A stretch of DNA of 64,000 nucleotides from Zoogloea sp. LCSB751. GTDB lineage: Bacteria > Pseudomonadota > Gammaproteobacteria > Burkholderiales > Rhodocyclaceae. The stretch lies in contig NZ_MWUM01000009.1 in NCBI RefSeq assembly GCF_002028455.1, forward strand, positions 1 through 64,000. Direction: 5' to 3'. The notes beneath the pieces are model-generated. The model worked only from the letters and a program-made list of their open reading frames with translations. It did no database searches and was not told the origin of the DNA. The first letter of the stretch is position 1. The number at the start of each line of letters is the position of its first letter. Below are positions 47,402 through 55,679 of this stretch, one piece after another. The position numbers and the translations under genes are program-made.

Positions 47402-47829
47402 CTGTCCGTGCTCCGACCAAGGTCAATCTCGGCGACTGGGCGGCGTTTTCCGAGCAGGCCACGCCGATCCGCTTCCGGGTTTTCGTCGATGAGCAGGGCG
47501 TGCCGGCGGACATGGAGCTCGATGAGTTCGATGACGTGTCATGCCACGCGCTGGCCTTTGTTGGCGACGAGCCGGTGGGAACCGGGCGTCTGCTCCCCGA
47601 TGGGCATGTCGGGCGCATGGCAGTGCTCGCAGCCTGGCGGGGGCGGGGCGTCGGCGCGGCTCTCTTGCAGGGCTTGATCGACGAGGCGGTGCGAAGGGGG
47701 ATGGGCCGGCTGGTGCTGAGTGCCCAGACCCATGCCCTGGGCTTCTACACCCGTTTCGGCTTCGTACCGGAAGGTGAGGTCTACGACGAGGCCGGCCTGC
47801 CGCATCAGGCCATGGTGCGCCAGCGCTAG
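47398..47829 (+). CDS. GNAT family N-acetyltransferase
   Basis: 143 residues: IRFRVFVDEQGVPADMELDEFDD is typical of the ElaA/YjcF-like subgroup, and VGRMAVLAAWRGRGVGAALLQGLID is the acetyl-CoA site; LSAQTHALGFYTRFGFVPEGEVYDEAGLPHQAM closes the fold. The substrate cannot be told. Third gene of the tadA operon; its end overlaps the convergent hydrolase gene by four bases. Confidence 0.92.
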
Positions 47830-48512
47830 CCGGGTTCGGCCTTGCCGGCGTCCGCTGCCGCGGGCTGCCGGAACAGATGTGCGTGGAACCAGTCCGCTGC
47901 CTTGGTGGCGGCATCGTCCAGCGCGCCCGGTTCGCGGAAATGCTCGTCGGTGCCGGCAATGGTCCGCCAGTCCTTGGTGCAGGTGAGGAGGTCGAAGGCT
48001 TGCCGGACGGCCGGCAGGCCGCTGTCCTTTTCTCCGACCACGAAACGCGTCGGGCAGACGATCTGCCGCAGTGGCGAGATGCCTGCCAGGCCGGGGCGGC
48101 CGCCGCGCAGTACCAGCGCATCGACGGCCATTGGCTCCTTCGACAGCGCGCGTACGGCAGCGGCGCTGCCGGTGCTGCTGGCGACCAGGCCGACGGGCAG
48201 TGCAACGAGCGGAGGCTGATGCCGAAGCCACTCGAAGAGCGCATTGATGCGCTGGCCGAGGAGCGGCGAATTGTAGCGGGTGTCCGGGTCGCGGGTTTCC
48301 TCGTAATGGGTCAGCAGATCGAAGATCAGTGTGGCGAAACCCGCTTCCTGCAGGCGTTTGGCGAAATGGGCCTCGCGGGATTCCCGATGGTTGCCGACCG
48401 AGTTCTGGGCAATCAGGATCAGGCCCGCGGCATCGGGAGAATGGGCCAGCAGGGCTTCGAGCCAGATCGGGCCGGCGGCGATGCTCAGAGGGGTTTGACG
48501 CAGTTTCATCAT
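47826..48512 (-). CDS. Alpha/beta hydrolase (dienelactone hydrolase-like)
   Basis: 228 residues: GLILIAQNSVGNHRESREAHFAKRLQEAGFATLIFDLLTHYEE is the first half of an alpha/beta hydrolase. VGLVASSTGSAAAVRAL gives a nucleophile-elbow-like site where the Gly before the first variable residue is Ala. CPTRFVVGEKDSGLP and the late TDEHFREPGA fit the acid and histidine positions. Substrate unknown. Lies downstream of the AmmeMemoRadiSam genes on the same strand. Confidence 0.8.
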   Translation of the reverse strand: MMKLRQTPLSIAAGPIWLEALLAHSPDAAGLILIAQNSVGNHRESREAHFAKRLQEAGFATLIFDLLTHYEETRDPDTRYNSPLLGQRINALFEWLRHQPPLVALPVGLVASSTGSAAAVRALSKEPMAVDALVLRGGRPGLAGISPLRQIVCPTRFVVGEKDSGLPAVRQAFDLLTCTKDWRTIAGTDEHFREPGALDDAATKAADWFHAHLFRQPAAADAGKAEPG

Positions 48513-48579
48513 GATGGTGCGCGGATTTTTCGCTCAACGATGGCACGCCGGAGAGCGCCGGGCAAGGGCGTGCCGCACC

Positions 48580-49653
48580 CTATTGGACGTGAATGTGCAC
48601 TGGAACACGGCGCGGGCCGAAAGCGCCGCGGAATTCGCCAAAGCGGCCGGCCAGCCGGTGCCCGCAGGCCGTGCAGGTGCCCTGGGCGTCGAGTCGATAG
48701 GCGAGGATCGCGTACCAGTCCCGTTCGATGACGGGTTGCCCGCAGTCGGGGCAGTAGGTGGTGCCGCCTTCCGGATCGTGCACATTGCCGGTGTAAACAT
48801 AGTGCAGGCCGGCATCGCGGGCGATGCGGCGAGCCTTGCTGAGGGTGGCCGGCGGCGTCGGCGGAGTCTGGTCGAGCTTGTAGTCCGGGTGGAAGGCGGT
48901 GAAGTGCAGCGGCACGTCCGGGCCGAGCTCCGTGGCGATCCAGTTGGACAGGGCGGTGATTTCCTCGTCGCTGTCGTTGAGGCCGGGGATCAGCAGCGTC
49001 GTGATCTCCACCCACACCTGCGTCTCATGATGTAGGTAGAGCAGGGTGTCGAGCACGGGCGTCAGGTGGGCGCCGGTCTGGCGGACGTAAAAGTCTTCGG
49101 TGAAGCCTTTGAGGTCCACGTTGGCGGCGTCCATCACCGCGTAGAAATCCCGGCGGGCGGCCGGACTGATGTAGCCGGCCGTCACCGCAACGGTGGCCAG
49201 GCCGTGGGCGTGGCAGGCGTCGGCGGTGTCCATCGCGTATTCGGCGAAGATGACCGGGTCGTTGTAGGTAAAGGCCACGCTGCGGCAGCCGTGACTGGCG
49301 GCGACGCGGGCAATGTCGTCGGGCGAGGCGGCGTCCATCAGCCGGTCCATGTCGCGGCTCTTGGAAATGTCCCAGTTCTGACAGAACTTGCAGGCCAGGT
49401 TGCAGCCGGCGGTGCCGAAGGAGAACACGCTGGAGCCCGGGTAGAAGTGGTTCAGCGGCTTCTTTTCGATGGGGTCGATGCAGAAGCCCGAACTGCGCCC
49501 GTAGGTGGTCAGCACCATCTTGCCATCCACCATCTGGCGCACGAAGCAGGCGCCGCGCTGGCCTTCATGCAGGCGGCAGTCCCGTGGGCACAGGTCGCAC
49601 TGGATGCGGCCGCCGTCGATGGGATGCCAGTAACGGGCAGGATGGTCGGACAT
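48580..49653 (-). CDS. amrS: AmmeMemoRadiSam system radical SAM enzyme
   Basis: 357 residues. Radical SAM cysteines in GTAGCNLACKFCQNWDISKSRD (C-x3-C-x2-C). An N-terminal cysteine set (CDLCPRDCRLHEGQRGAC) and a C-terminal zinc-ribbon-like CPDCGQPV...CTACGHRL are additional metal sites. This is the AmrS family, always or nearly always found with AMMECR1 and Memo-type partners. Reaction and substrate are unknown. Third in the order amrB-amrA-amrS. Confidence 0.92.
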   Translation of the reverse strand: MSDHPARYWHPIDGGRIQCDLCPRDCRLHEGQRGACFVRQMVDGKMVLTTYGRSSGFCIDPIEKKPLNHFYPGSSVFSFGTAGCNLACKFCQNWDISKSRDMDRLMDAASPDDIARVAASHGCRSVAFTYNDPVIFAEYAMDTADACHAHGLATVAVTAGYISPAARRDFYAVMDAANVDLKGFTEDFYVRQTGAHLTPVLDTLLYLHHETQVWVEITTLLIPGLNDSDEEITALSNWIATELGPDVPLHFTAFHPDYKLDQTPPTPPATLSKARRIARDAGLHYVYTGNVHDPEGGTTYCPDCGQPVIERDWYAILAYRLDAQGTCTACGHRLAGRFGEFRGAFGPRRVPVHIHVQ

Positions 49654-49656
49654 GAT

Positions 49657-50220
49657 CTACTCCGGTTCGCTGCCCTCGTGCCATTTCTGGACCTGGTAGC
49701 GGGCCAGCATCACGTTGGGACCCCAGAAATCGGCCGGCAGGCGGGCCTTGCGCTTGAGCGCCGCCATGAAGTCACGGGGATCGGGCAGTTGATCCCACAC
49801 CTGGGGCAGGAAGGTGGCTTTCTGACAGCCGTTGAAAAAGATCACGCCGTCGCGCCCCGGCACCAGCTGGGCGAGTGCGTCGGCCTCGTCGCGGAACTCC
49901 ATGAAGTCGGGTTCGCTGAGCAGGGACACCTCGATGCGGACCTGCCCGAACTCCTTTGCCGACAATGGCGGAAAGCGGGGGTCGCGCAGCGCGGCGGCCA
50001 CGGCGTTCTCGCGCACATCCTCGCCGAGGGCGCGGTGGGCGTTGAGGCTGCCGATGCAGCCGCGCAACTCGCCATCGATCGTTAGAGTGACGAAGCTTGC
50101 GCCCCGTTCCTTCAGCTGCGGGTGGTCGGGTGGTTGCGTGGCGGATTGCCCGAGGGCGTCGGCAATCGCCTGGCGGGCGTGGCCAAGCAGGGCCGGGCCG
50201 AGCGTGTCAGTGGTGGGCAT
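49657..50220 (-). CDS. amrA: AmmeMemoRadiSam system protein A (AMMECR1 domain)
   Basis: 187 residues with the AMMECR1 hallmark LRGCIGS (in GELRGCIGSLNAHRALGEDVRENAVAAA). DPRFPPLSAKEFGQVRIEVSLLSEP and FFNGCQKATFLPQVWDQLPDPRDFMAAL follow. Function unknown across life. Overlaps amrB by 14 bases; amrS follows after three. Confidence 0.92.
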   Translation of the reverse strand: MPTTDTLGPALLGHARQAIADALGQSATQPPDHPQLKERGASFVTLTIDGELRGCIGSLNAHRALGEDVRENAVAAALRDPRFPPLSAKEFGQVRIEVSLLSEPDFMEFRDEADALAQLVPGRDGVIFFNGCQKATFLPQVWDQLPDPRDFMAALKRKARLPADFWGPNVMLARYQVQKWHEGSEPE

Positions 50221-51025
50221 GCTGGCGGTCCTCGGAAAAGGCGATCGAGGCGTAGCCGACCACGTGTTCCCGGTCGCCGGCGGTGTCGCCCGAGTTGCGC
50301 AGGTCGAGCACGTGAGGCGTCAGGTGGTGGCGGATGGCCGCGAGGAGCAGGCCGTTGATGGCGCCAGCGCCGCAGGCCTGCTCGCTTTCCAGGCGGGCGT
50401 CGAGCTGGCGGATCTGCGCGATGGTGGCCTTGTCGCGCAGTTGTGCCTGGCGATAGGGGTGGTAGTGGGACAGGTCGGAGCTGATGACGATCAGGGTCTC
50501 CGGGCCGCCCCACAGGGTTTCCAGCACTTTCGCCACCGTGTGCGGATCGACATCGCCAACAGCGATCGGCAGGATCTCGAAGTGATTCAGGGTGGTCTGC
50601 AGGAAAGGCAGCTGCACTTCGATGGCGTGTTCGTCCGCATGGGGGCGGTCGTCCACGATCACGCCGGGCAGCGCCCGCGCCTGCAGCCAGGCATCCCTGT
50701 CCACCGCCACGGCGCCAAGAGGCGTGAGGAAGCTCTGCGCCGCCGGGATGGCCATGCCGCGTACCGCAACCCGGTGGGTCGGACAGAGGATCAACACACG
50801 GCGGATGACGTTGCGCCGCTGTGAGAGTTCGCCATAGGCGCTGGCTGCCACCGCACCCGAGTAGATGTAGCCGGCGTGGGGAACGACCAGCGCCTTCGGC
50901 GCTTCGACGACTTCGGCGGGAATGGCCGACGACAAAAGACCTGCTACCTGTGCATGCAGGCTGTGGGGATCCGCCGGGTAGAACATGCCGGCAACCGCCG
51001 GCAGACGTTGGGACGCGTGAGCCAT
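50207..51025 (-). CDS. amrB: AmmeMemoRadiSam system protein B (Memo-like)
   Basis: 272 residues of the MEMO1/aromatic-dioxygenase-like fold: RLPAVAGMFYPADPHSL start, VVPHAGYIYSGAVAA, DDRPHADEHAIEVQLPFLQ, VISSDLSHYHPYRQA. The conserved histidines match the putative metal-binding pocket of Memo. First gene of the three-gene set; a DUF4010 membrane protein gene ends 38 bases upstream. Confidence 0.92.
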   Translation of the reverse strand: MAHASQRLPAVAGMFYPADPHSLHAQVAGLLSSAIPAEVVEAPKALVVPHAGYIYSGAVAASAYGELSQRRNVIRRVLILCPTHRVAVRGMAIPAAQSFLTPLGAVAVDRDAWLQARALPGVIVDDRPHADEHAIEVQLPFLQTTLNHFEILPIAVGDVDPHTVAKVLETLWGGPETLIVISSDLSHYHPYRQAQLRDKATIAQIRQLDARLESEQACGAGAINGLLLAAIRHHLTPHVLDLRNSGDTAGDREHVVGYASIAFSEDRQHAHH

Positions 51026-51062
51026 GATTTCCTTCTATTCGCTACAGGCTTGCCTGATTCCA

Positions 51063-52331
51063 TTATAGGGAGGTGCGCAGCAACCAGACGATGCCGGTGC
51101 CCAGCCCGGCGCCGACGACCAGCATGCCGCCCAGGACGCGCCGGCCGAGCATCTGCCCGCCAAGGGCGAAAGCCAGCCCCGCCTTGAAGGCCAGGTTGGC
51201 CAGCATGGCCAGCAGGATGGCGATCGCAGATGGCATCAATTCGAGCTTGCCGATATTGAGCAGGCGCAGGGTCGACAGGGTGATGGCATCCACATCGGTC
51301 AGACCCGAGGCGAAGGCCAGCAGATACAAGCCCCCCTGCCCGGCAATGTCCGACAGCCAGGCCGCGCACACCAGCACGCCGGCGTAAAGCAGGCCGAAAC
51401 CCATCGCCGTGCGCAGTTCGGTCGGGTTGCGGGTTTCCGGTATCGGCAAGGTATTCTGGCTGGACAGCTGGCGCCAGTCGAAGGCAATGACCACGCCGCC
51501 GACAACGACCGCCAGCACGCAGCCGGTCACCAGCAGCGGGGTGATGTCCGGCGACAGCGCGCCGGCAATCGCCAACACCCGCACGACCATGATCAGGTTG
51601 GCGAGCAGGATGACCAGCTTGGCCGTCGGTGCCATGGCCGGGTTCTCGCGAGCATGGCGGGAGAACACCATGGTCGTGGCGGTGCTGGAGACGAGCCCGC
51701 CGAGCAGTCCGAGCAGCGGTGCGCCGTAACGGGCGCCGACCAGACGCAGCGCGGCGTAGCCGGTGAGGCTGACGCCGGAGATCAGCACGACCATCAGCCA
51801 CACCTGATGGGGGTTGATCGCTTCGTAAGGGCCGAAGCCCCGGTCCGGCAGGATCGGCAGCACGATCAGCGACAGCACCGAGAATTGCAGGATCGAGCGC
51901 CAGTCCTGGCTGGTCAGGCGGGCGGCGACGCCGCGCAGCTCGGACTTGAAATAGAGCAGCATCGTCGAGCCGACCGCCGCCATGACGGCCAGCCGACCGT
52001 GTCCCAGCCAGACCAGGGCGCCGAGGCAGTAACAGACCAGCAGCGCCACCACGGAGGTGGTGCCCGGGTCGTTGGGTTCGGGCTGGCGGTAGTTGGCGGC
52101 GATGATCGTCGAGGCGACCAGTGCGAAACCGCCGACCAGAAACGCGGGTTCGGAGAGTTGCTCGGTGAGAAGCCCGGCCAGGGCACCGAGCAGGCCGGTC
52201 AGCCCGAAGGTGCGCACGCCGGCGAGGGCTGACGGGCGGCGTTCCCGCTCCAGGCCCATCAACAGGCCGATCGCAGTGGCCAGGGCCAGGGCTTCCAGTT
52301 CGCGGGGATCGAAGGCTTGTGAGAACAGCAT
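51063..52331 (-). CDS. MgtC/SapB N-terminal-like, DUF4010 membrane protein
   Basis: 422 residues with roughly 12 hydrophobic segments. The N-terminal part (ALATAIGLLMGLERERRPSALAGVRTFGLTGLLGALAG) is MgtC/SapB-like, and the C-terminal part (GLLGGLVSSTATTMVFSRHAREN, SGLTDVDAITLSTLRL) is DUF4010. Inner membrane. Function unknown; a link to divalent metals is suggested only by the MgtC resemblance. Confidence 0.86.
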   Translation of the reverse strand: MLFSQAFDPRELEALALATAIGLLMGLERERRPSALAGVRTFGLTGLLGALAGLLTEQLSEPAFLVGGFALVASTIIAANYRQPEPNDPGTTSVVALLVCYCLGALVWLGHGRLAVMAAVGSTMLLYFKSELRGVAARLTSQDWRSILQFSVLSLIVLPILPDRGFGPYEAINPHQVWLMVVLISGVSLTGYAALRLVGARYGAPLLGLLGGLVSSTATTMVFSRHARENPAMAPTAKLVILLANLIMVVRVLAIAGALSPDITPLLVTGCVLAVVVGGVVIAFDWRQLSSQNTLPIPETRNPTELRTAMGFGLLYAGVLVCAAWLSDIAGQGGLYLLAFASGLTDVDAITLSTLRLLNIGKLELMPSAIAILLAMLANLAFKAGLAFALGGQMLGRRVLGGMLVVGAGLGTGIVWLLRTSL

Positions 52332-52403
52332 GATGGGTTCTCCGAAAAGGCGTACGGCTTAATCAGCGGCAGGATCGTGGGTGACATTGAGTAGAATCGC
52401 GCG

Positions 52404-53105
52404 ATGCGAAATCCTACGACCCGTTGTTATGCGATGGTGCCGGCGGCCGGAAGCGGCAGCCGGATGGGCAGCGAACAGCCCAAACAATATCTTTCCCTGC
52501 TCGGCGAGCCTCTGATCCGACACACCCTGGCGGTACTGTGTGCATCGCCGGTGATCGATCGGGTCTATGTGGTCCTTTCTGTGGGTGATCAGGAATGGGA
52601 CCGCCATGACTGGAGCCCTTTCGGCAACCGTCTGGTGCCCCTGTTCTGCGGCGGAGCGTCGCGGGCGGACAGCGTGCTCAATGGCCTGCGCGCCATTGCC
52701 GATGATACGTCCGAATCCGACTGGGTTCTCGTTCACGACGCGGCGCGGCCCTGCCTGGCGCCGTGGCATATCGAGAACCTGGTGCGCGAGCTGATCCATG
52801 ACGAGGTGGGCGGCATCCTGGCGGTACCGGTGGCCGACACCCTCAAGCGTGAGGACAGCCAGCACCGCATCGCTGCCACCGTGCCGCGGGATGGCCTGTG
52901 GCAGGCCCAGACGCCGCAGATGTTCCGCTACGTGATGCTCAAGCGTGCGCTGGAAAATGCCCGCCACGTCACCGACGAAGCCAGTGCCATCGAGGCCATG
53001 GGCCTCAAGCCGCGCCTGGTACGCGGCGATCCGACCAATCTGAAGGTCACCTTCCCCCTCGACCTGCACCTGGCCGAGTGGATTCTTCAACATCGCGAGG
53101 CTTAG
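52404..53105 (+). CDS. ispD: 2-C-methyl-D-erythritol 4-phosphate cytidylyltransferase
   Basis: Third step of the MEP pathway. [26 protein letters not shown] is the nucleotide-binding start; [17 protein letters not shown] and [10 protein letters not shown] follow. 233 residues. Three bases before ispF. Confidence 0.96.
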   Translation: MRNPTTRCYAMVPAAGSGSRMGSEQPKQYLSLLGEPLIRHTLAVLCASPVIDRVYVVLSVGDQEWDRHDWSPFGNRLVPLFCGGASRADSVLNGLRAIADDTSESDWVLVHDAARPCLAPWHIENLVRELIHDEVGGILAVPVADTLKREDSQHRIAATVPRDGLWQAQTPQMFRYVMLKRALENARHVTDEASAIEAMGLKPRLVRGDPTNLKVTFPLDLHLAEWILQHREA

Positions 53106-53107
53106 AG

Positions 53108-53599
53108 ATGAATGTTCCGTTCCGCATCGGGCAGGGCTTCGACGTCCACGCTCTCGTTCCGGGCCGTCCGCTGATCATCGGCGGCGTGACGATCCCGTTC
53201 GCCCGCGGGCTGCTCGGCCATTCCGACGCCGATGTACTGCTGCACACGATCACCGACGCCATCCTCGGCGCCGCCGGCCTGGGCGATATCGGCCGGCATT
53301 TTCCCGACACCGATCCGCGCTTCGAGGGGGCCGATTCCCGTGTGCTGCTGCGCGAGGCCGCTGCCGCGGCGCGGGCCGCCGGCTGGCAGACCATCAACGT
53401 GGATGCGACGGTGATCGCCCGGGCGCCGAAGATCCTGCCTCATGTGCCGGCGATGATCGCCAACATCGCGGCCGACCTGGGCGTGGAGCCGGCCGTCATC
53501 AACGTCAAGGGCAAGACTACCGAGAAGCTCGGCTTCACCGGCCGCGGCGAAGGTATTGCCGCCCAGGCGGTGGCGCTGCTGGCCCGCGTGGATGGCTGA
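53108..53599 (+). CDS. ispF: 2-C-methyl-D-erythritol 2,4-cyclodiphosphate synthase
   Basis: Fifth step of the MEP pathway. [69 protein letters not shown] and [26 protein letters not shown] carry the zinc (D, H, H) and substrate residues. 163 residues. Overlaps thpR by eight bases. Confidence 0.97.
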   Translation: MNVPFRIGQGFDVHALVPGRPLIIGGVTIPFARGLLGHSDADVLLHTITDAILGAAGLGDIGRHFPDTDPRFEGADSRVLLREAAAAARAAGWQTINVDATVIARAPKILPHVPAMIANIAADLGVEPAVINVKGKTTEKLGFTGRGEGIAAQAVALLARVDG

Positions 53600-54119
53600 A
53601 GAAAGCCGTCGGCTGTTCGTGGCCCTGTGGCCCGGGCCGGCACTGGCCGACCGCCTGCATGACCTGGCCGGCGAGGCCCACCGCGACTGTGGTGGGCGAA
53701 GGATGCGGAGGGAGACCCTGCATCTCACGCTGGCCTTCATCGGCGCGGTGCCGGCGGACCGGCTGCCGGAGCTCCTGGCCTTGCTGGGGCAGCTGCGGGC
53801 GCCACGTTTTCAAGTGCAGTTGAATTCCCTCGGCTACTGGCCACACAACCATATCGTGTGGGCGGGGTGTGCGGAACCGCCGCCGGCCCTGCTGCAGCTG
53901 GCAGCCGACATCCGCCGGCAGACGGCGGCGATCGGCCTGCCGGCCAGCGGGCCGGCCTTTGTTCCGCACATGACCCTGCTGCGCAAGGCGACAGCCACCT
54001 GCACGCCTCCGGTTGCGGAGCCGGTTGTGTGGGATGTTGTCGAATGGGTGCTGGTGGAGTCCTGTCTGACGCCGCATGGCGCGGACTATCACCGGGTGGC
54101 AGGCTGGGCGCTGGATTGA
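53592..54119 (+). CDS. thpR: RNA 2',3'-cyclic phosphodiesterase (2'-5' RNA ligase family)
   Basis: 175 residues. [22 protein letters not shown] start; the two catalytic H-x-T-x motifs are HLTLAFIG (around residue 42) and HMTLLRKA (around 127). It hydrolyses 2',3'-cyclic phosphates in RNA ends; the cellular role is unclear. ATG 53592 overlaps the ispF stop. Confidence 0.92.
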   Translation: MAEESRRLFVALWPGPALADRLHDLAGEAHRDCGGRRMRRETLHLTLAFIGAVPADRLPELLALLGQLRAPRFQVQLNSLGYWPHNHIVWAGCAEPPPALLQLAADIRRQTAAIGLPASGPAFVPHMTLLRKATATCTPPVAEPVVWDVVEWVLVESCLTPHGADYHRVAGWALD

Positions 54120-54139
54120 GCGGACACGGGCGGGTGGAC

Positions 54140-54178
54140 AAAAATCAGGCGGCAACGATGGGCATCGCAGCCGCCTGA
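54140..54178 (-). terminator. Intrinsic terminator for the host-attachment-family gene
   Basis: On the minus strand, a 9-bp stem (arms 54145-54153 and 54170-54178, TCAGGCGGC / GCCGCCTGA) with an internal CGATG/CATCG pairing is followed by ATTTTTG. It lies between the convergent thpR and host-attachment genes; there is no T-run for the plus strand. Confidence 0.7.
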
Positions 54179-54245
54179 AAGTGCGCTGACCCGAACGGGC
54201 GCGCGGGGAGGTCAGAGGAGACCTTGTTGCAACCTGACGAATGGC

Positions 54246-54686
54246 TCAGACGAACAGACATCCTTCCAGATGATCACGCAGTGCGGGCTCCGGCGTCTTG
54301 GTGTAGTCCTTCTCGAAGCGGTCGGTGATCAGTTGTGCTGTCGGTCGGTCGAGGACGGCGTTGAGCATGCCCATGAACGCAGGTGGTGCGATGACGATGG
54401 CGCGGCCGAATAGATTGCGGCTGCGTCCGAGATAGAGCTCCTTGGCGAGCTTCTGGGCAAAACTGCGGGCGGCGTTCTCTTTGGGTGGGGTCTGCTGCTC
54501 CCGCGAACCGTGTCCGCTGATGGATGCCTGCATCTGCCCGGCGCGATCGGACGAGAGTTCGGAATTCTTCATGCGGCTGGCGGGGTGGGCGATTTCCTTC
54601 ACGAGTTGCAGGCCCTGCTTGGGCCCGAGGTTTGCATAGAGGCGGGCGAGACTCGCGTTGGCGACCAGAATCCAGGTAATAGCCAT
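54246..54686 (-). CDS. Host attachment protein family (PF10116-like)
   Basis: 146 residues: ITWILVANASLARLYAN, SELSSDRAGQMQAS, FAQKLAKELYLGRSRNLFGRAIVIAPPAFMGMLNAVLD and FEKDYTKTPEPALRDHL match the family named after proteins needed for attachment to host cells. The family is widespread in free-living proteobacteria, so the name should not be taken literally. Single-gene unit. Confidence 0.88.
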   Translation of the reverse strand: MAITWILVANASLARLYANLGPKQGLQLVKEIAHPASRMKNSELSSDRAGQMQASISGHGSREQQTPPKENAARSFAQKLAKELYLGRSRNLFGRAIVIAPPAFMGMLNAVLDRPTAQLITDRFEKDYTKTPEPALRDHLEGCLFV

Positions 54687-54787
54687 GTATTGCTCTCCAC
54701 ACTTGGTAAGGAATGCCGAGGCGGCTTACCCACTGTAGACAGCGGATCGGGGGAGTTCAAAGTTTTGTTGCAGGAATGCCGTTGGTT

Positions 54788-55558
54788 TTATTGCGGCAAG
54801 GTTTCGTGGGCCGCGGGGTCCTGTTGATAGAAGCGGGAAAGCTGTGTGTAAACAGCGGGGTATTCTGACTTCAAGCGCCCGGGTGTCTCGAAAAAAGCCT
54901 CGCTCATGACGGCGAAAAACTCGGCCGGGTGCTCGGCGCCATACGGGTCCAGCAGGGTGTCTTCGCCGCCGTCCACGCGCCGGCAGAAATCGTCGAACGC
55001 CGGTTGAAAGGCCGCCGCCCAGTCGGTGGCGGGCATATCGGCGGGAAGGGCCGGGTAGCCGTCCACTTCACCATTGCCCATGTCCAGCTTGTGGGCGAAT
55101 TCGTGGATGACCACGTTGATGCCGACCGGCTGCGCTTCGCCGTCGAACCACGAGAGCAGCACCGGGCCGTTCTCCCAGGCTTCGCCAAGGACTTCGTCGT
55201 CGTATTCGTGGACGATTCCATCCTCATCGACGACGCTGCGCGGAATGACGAAGTCGCCGGGATAGACCACGATGCCGACCCAGTCGGCATAAGCATCGAG
55301 GCCGATGTGGAGGATCGGCAGGCAGGCTTGCAGGGCAATGGACAGCAGCATGTCGTCGGTGACATCCACGCCCTCCGCGCCATGCACCTGCTTGTCGGCG
55401 AGGAACTCGAGGGCGAGACGGCGCAGGCGCGGGCGCTCCTCCGCAGGCAGGAAGTCGAGGAAGGGCAGGCTCTGCTCAATGCGTGCCCACTGGGCGGGAG
55501 CCACCTGCATGCGGTCGGCGGCACGCTGGCGGCGCCAGCGGCGGAAAGCGGAGAACAT
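54788..55558 (-). CDS. mtfA: MtfA peptidase (M90, zinc-dependent)
   Basis: 256 residues. Zinc motif VVIHEFAHKLDMGNGEVDGYPALP (HEFAH) and downstream EHPAEFFAVMSEAFFETP, in which the glutamate is the third ligand. In E. coli, MtfA is a cytosolic peptidase linked to glucose PTS control through Mlc. Divergent from relA. Confidence 0.93.
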   Translation of the reverse strand: MFSAFRRWRRQRAADRMQVAPAQWARIEQSLPFLDFLPAEERPRLRRLALEFLADKQVHGAEGVDVTDDMLLSIALQACLPILHIGLDAYADWVGIVVYPGDFVIPRSVVDEDGIVHEYDDEVLGEAWENGPVLLSWFDGEAQPVGINVVIHEFAHKLDMGNGEVDGYPALPADMPATDWAAAFQPAFDDFCRRVDGGEDTLLDPYGAEHPAEFFAVMSEAFFETPGRLKSEYPAVYTQLSRFYQQDPAAHETLPQ

Positions 55559-55679
55559 GGCGGGTCGATGTCTGTCGAAGGAGCCGGCGGTGCGATGAGC
55601 GCACCATCCGCGTGTTGTCGGTCACCCGAACACGATGAAGATCAAGCTTTGTGGCGTCAGCCTATAGGATAATGCCGGC

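Noticed and set aside
54246-54686. Virulence factor because of the family name host attachment protein
   Set aside because: The family is common in free-living bacteria and nothing else in the window suggests host association.
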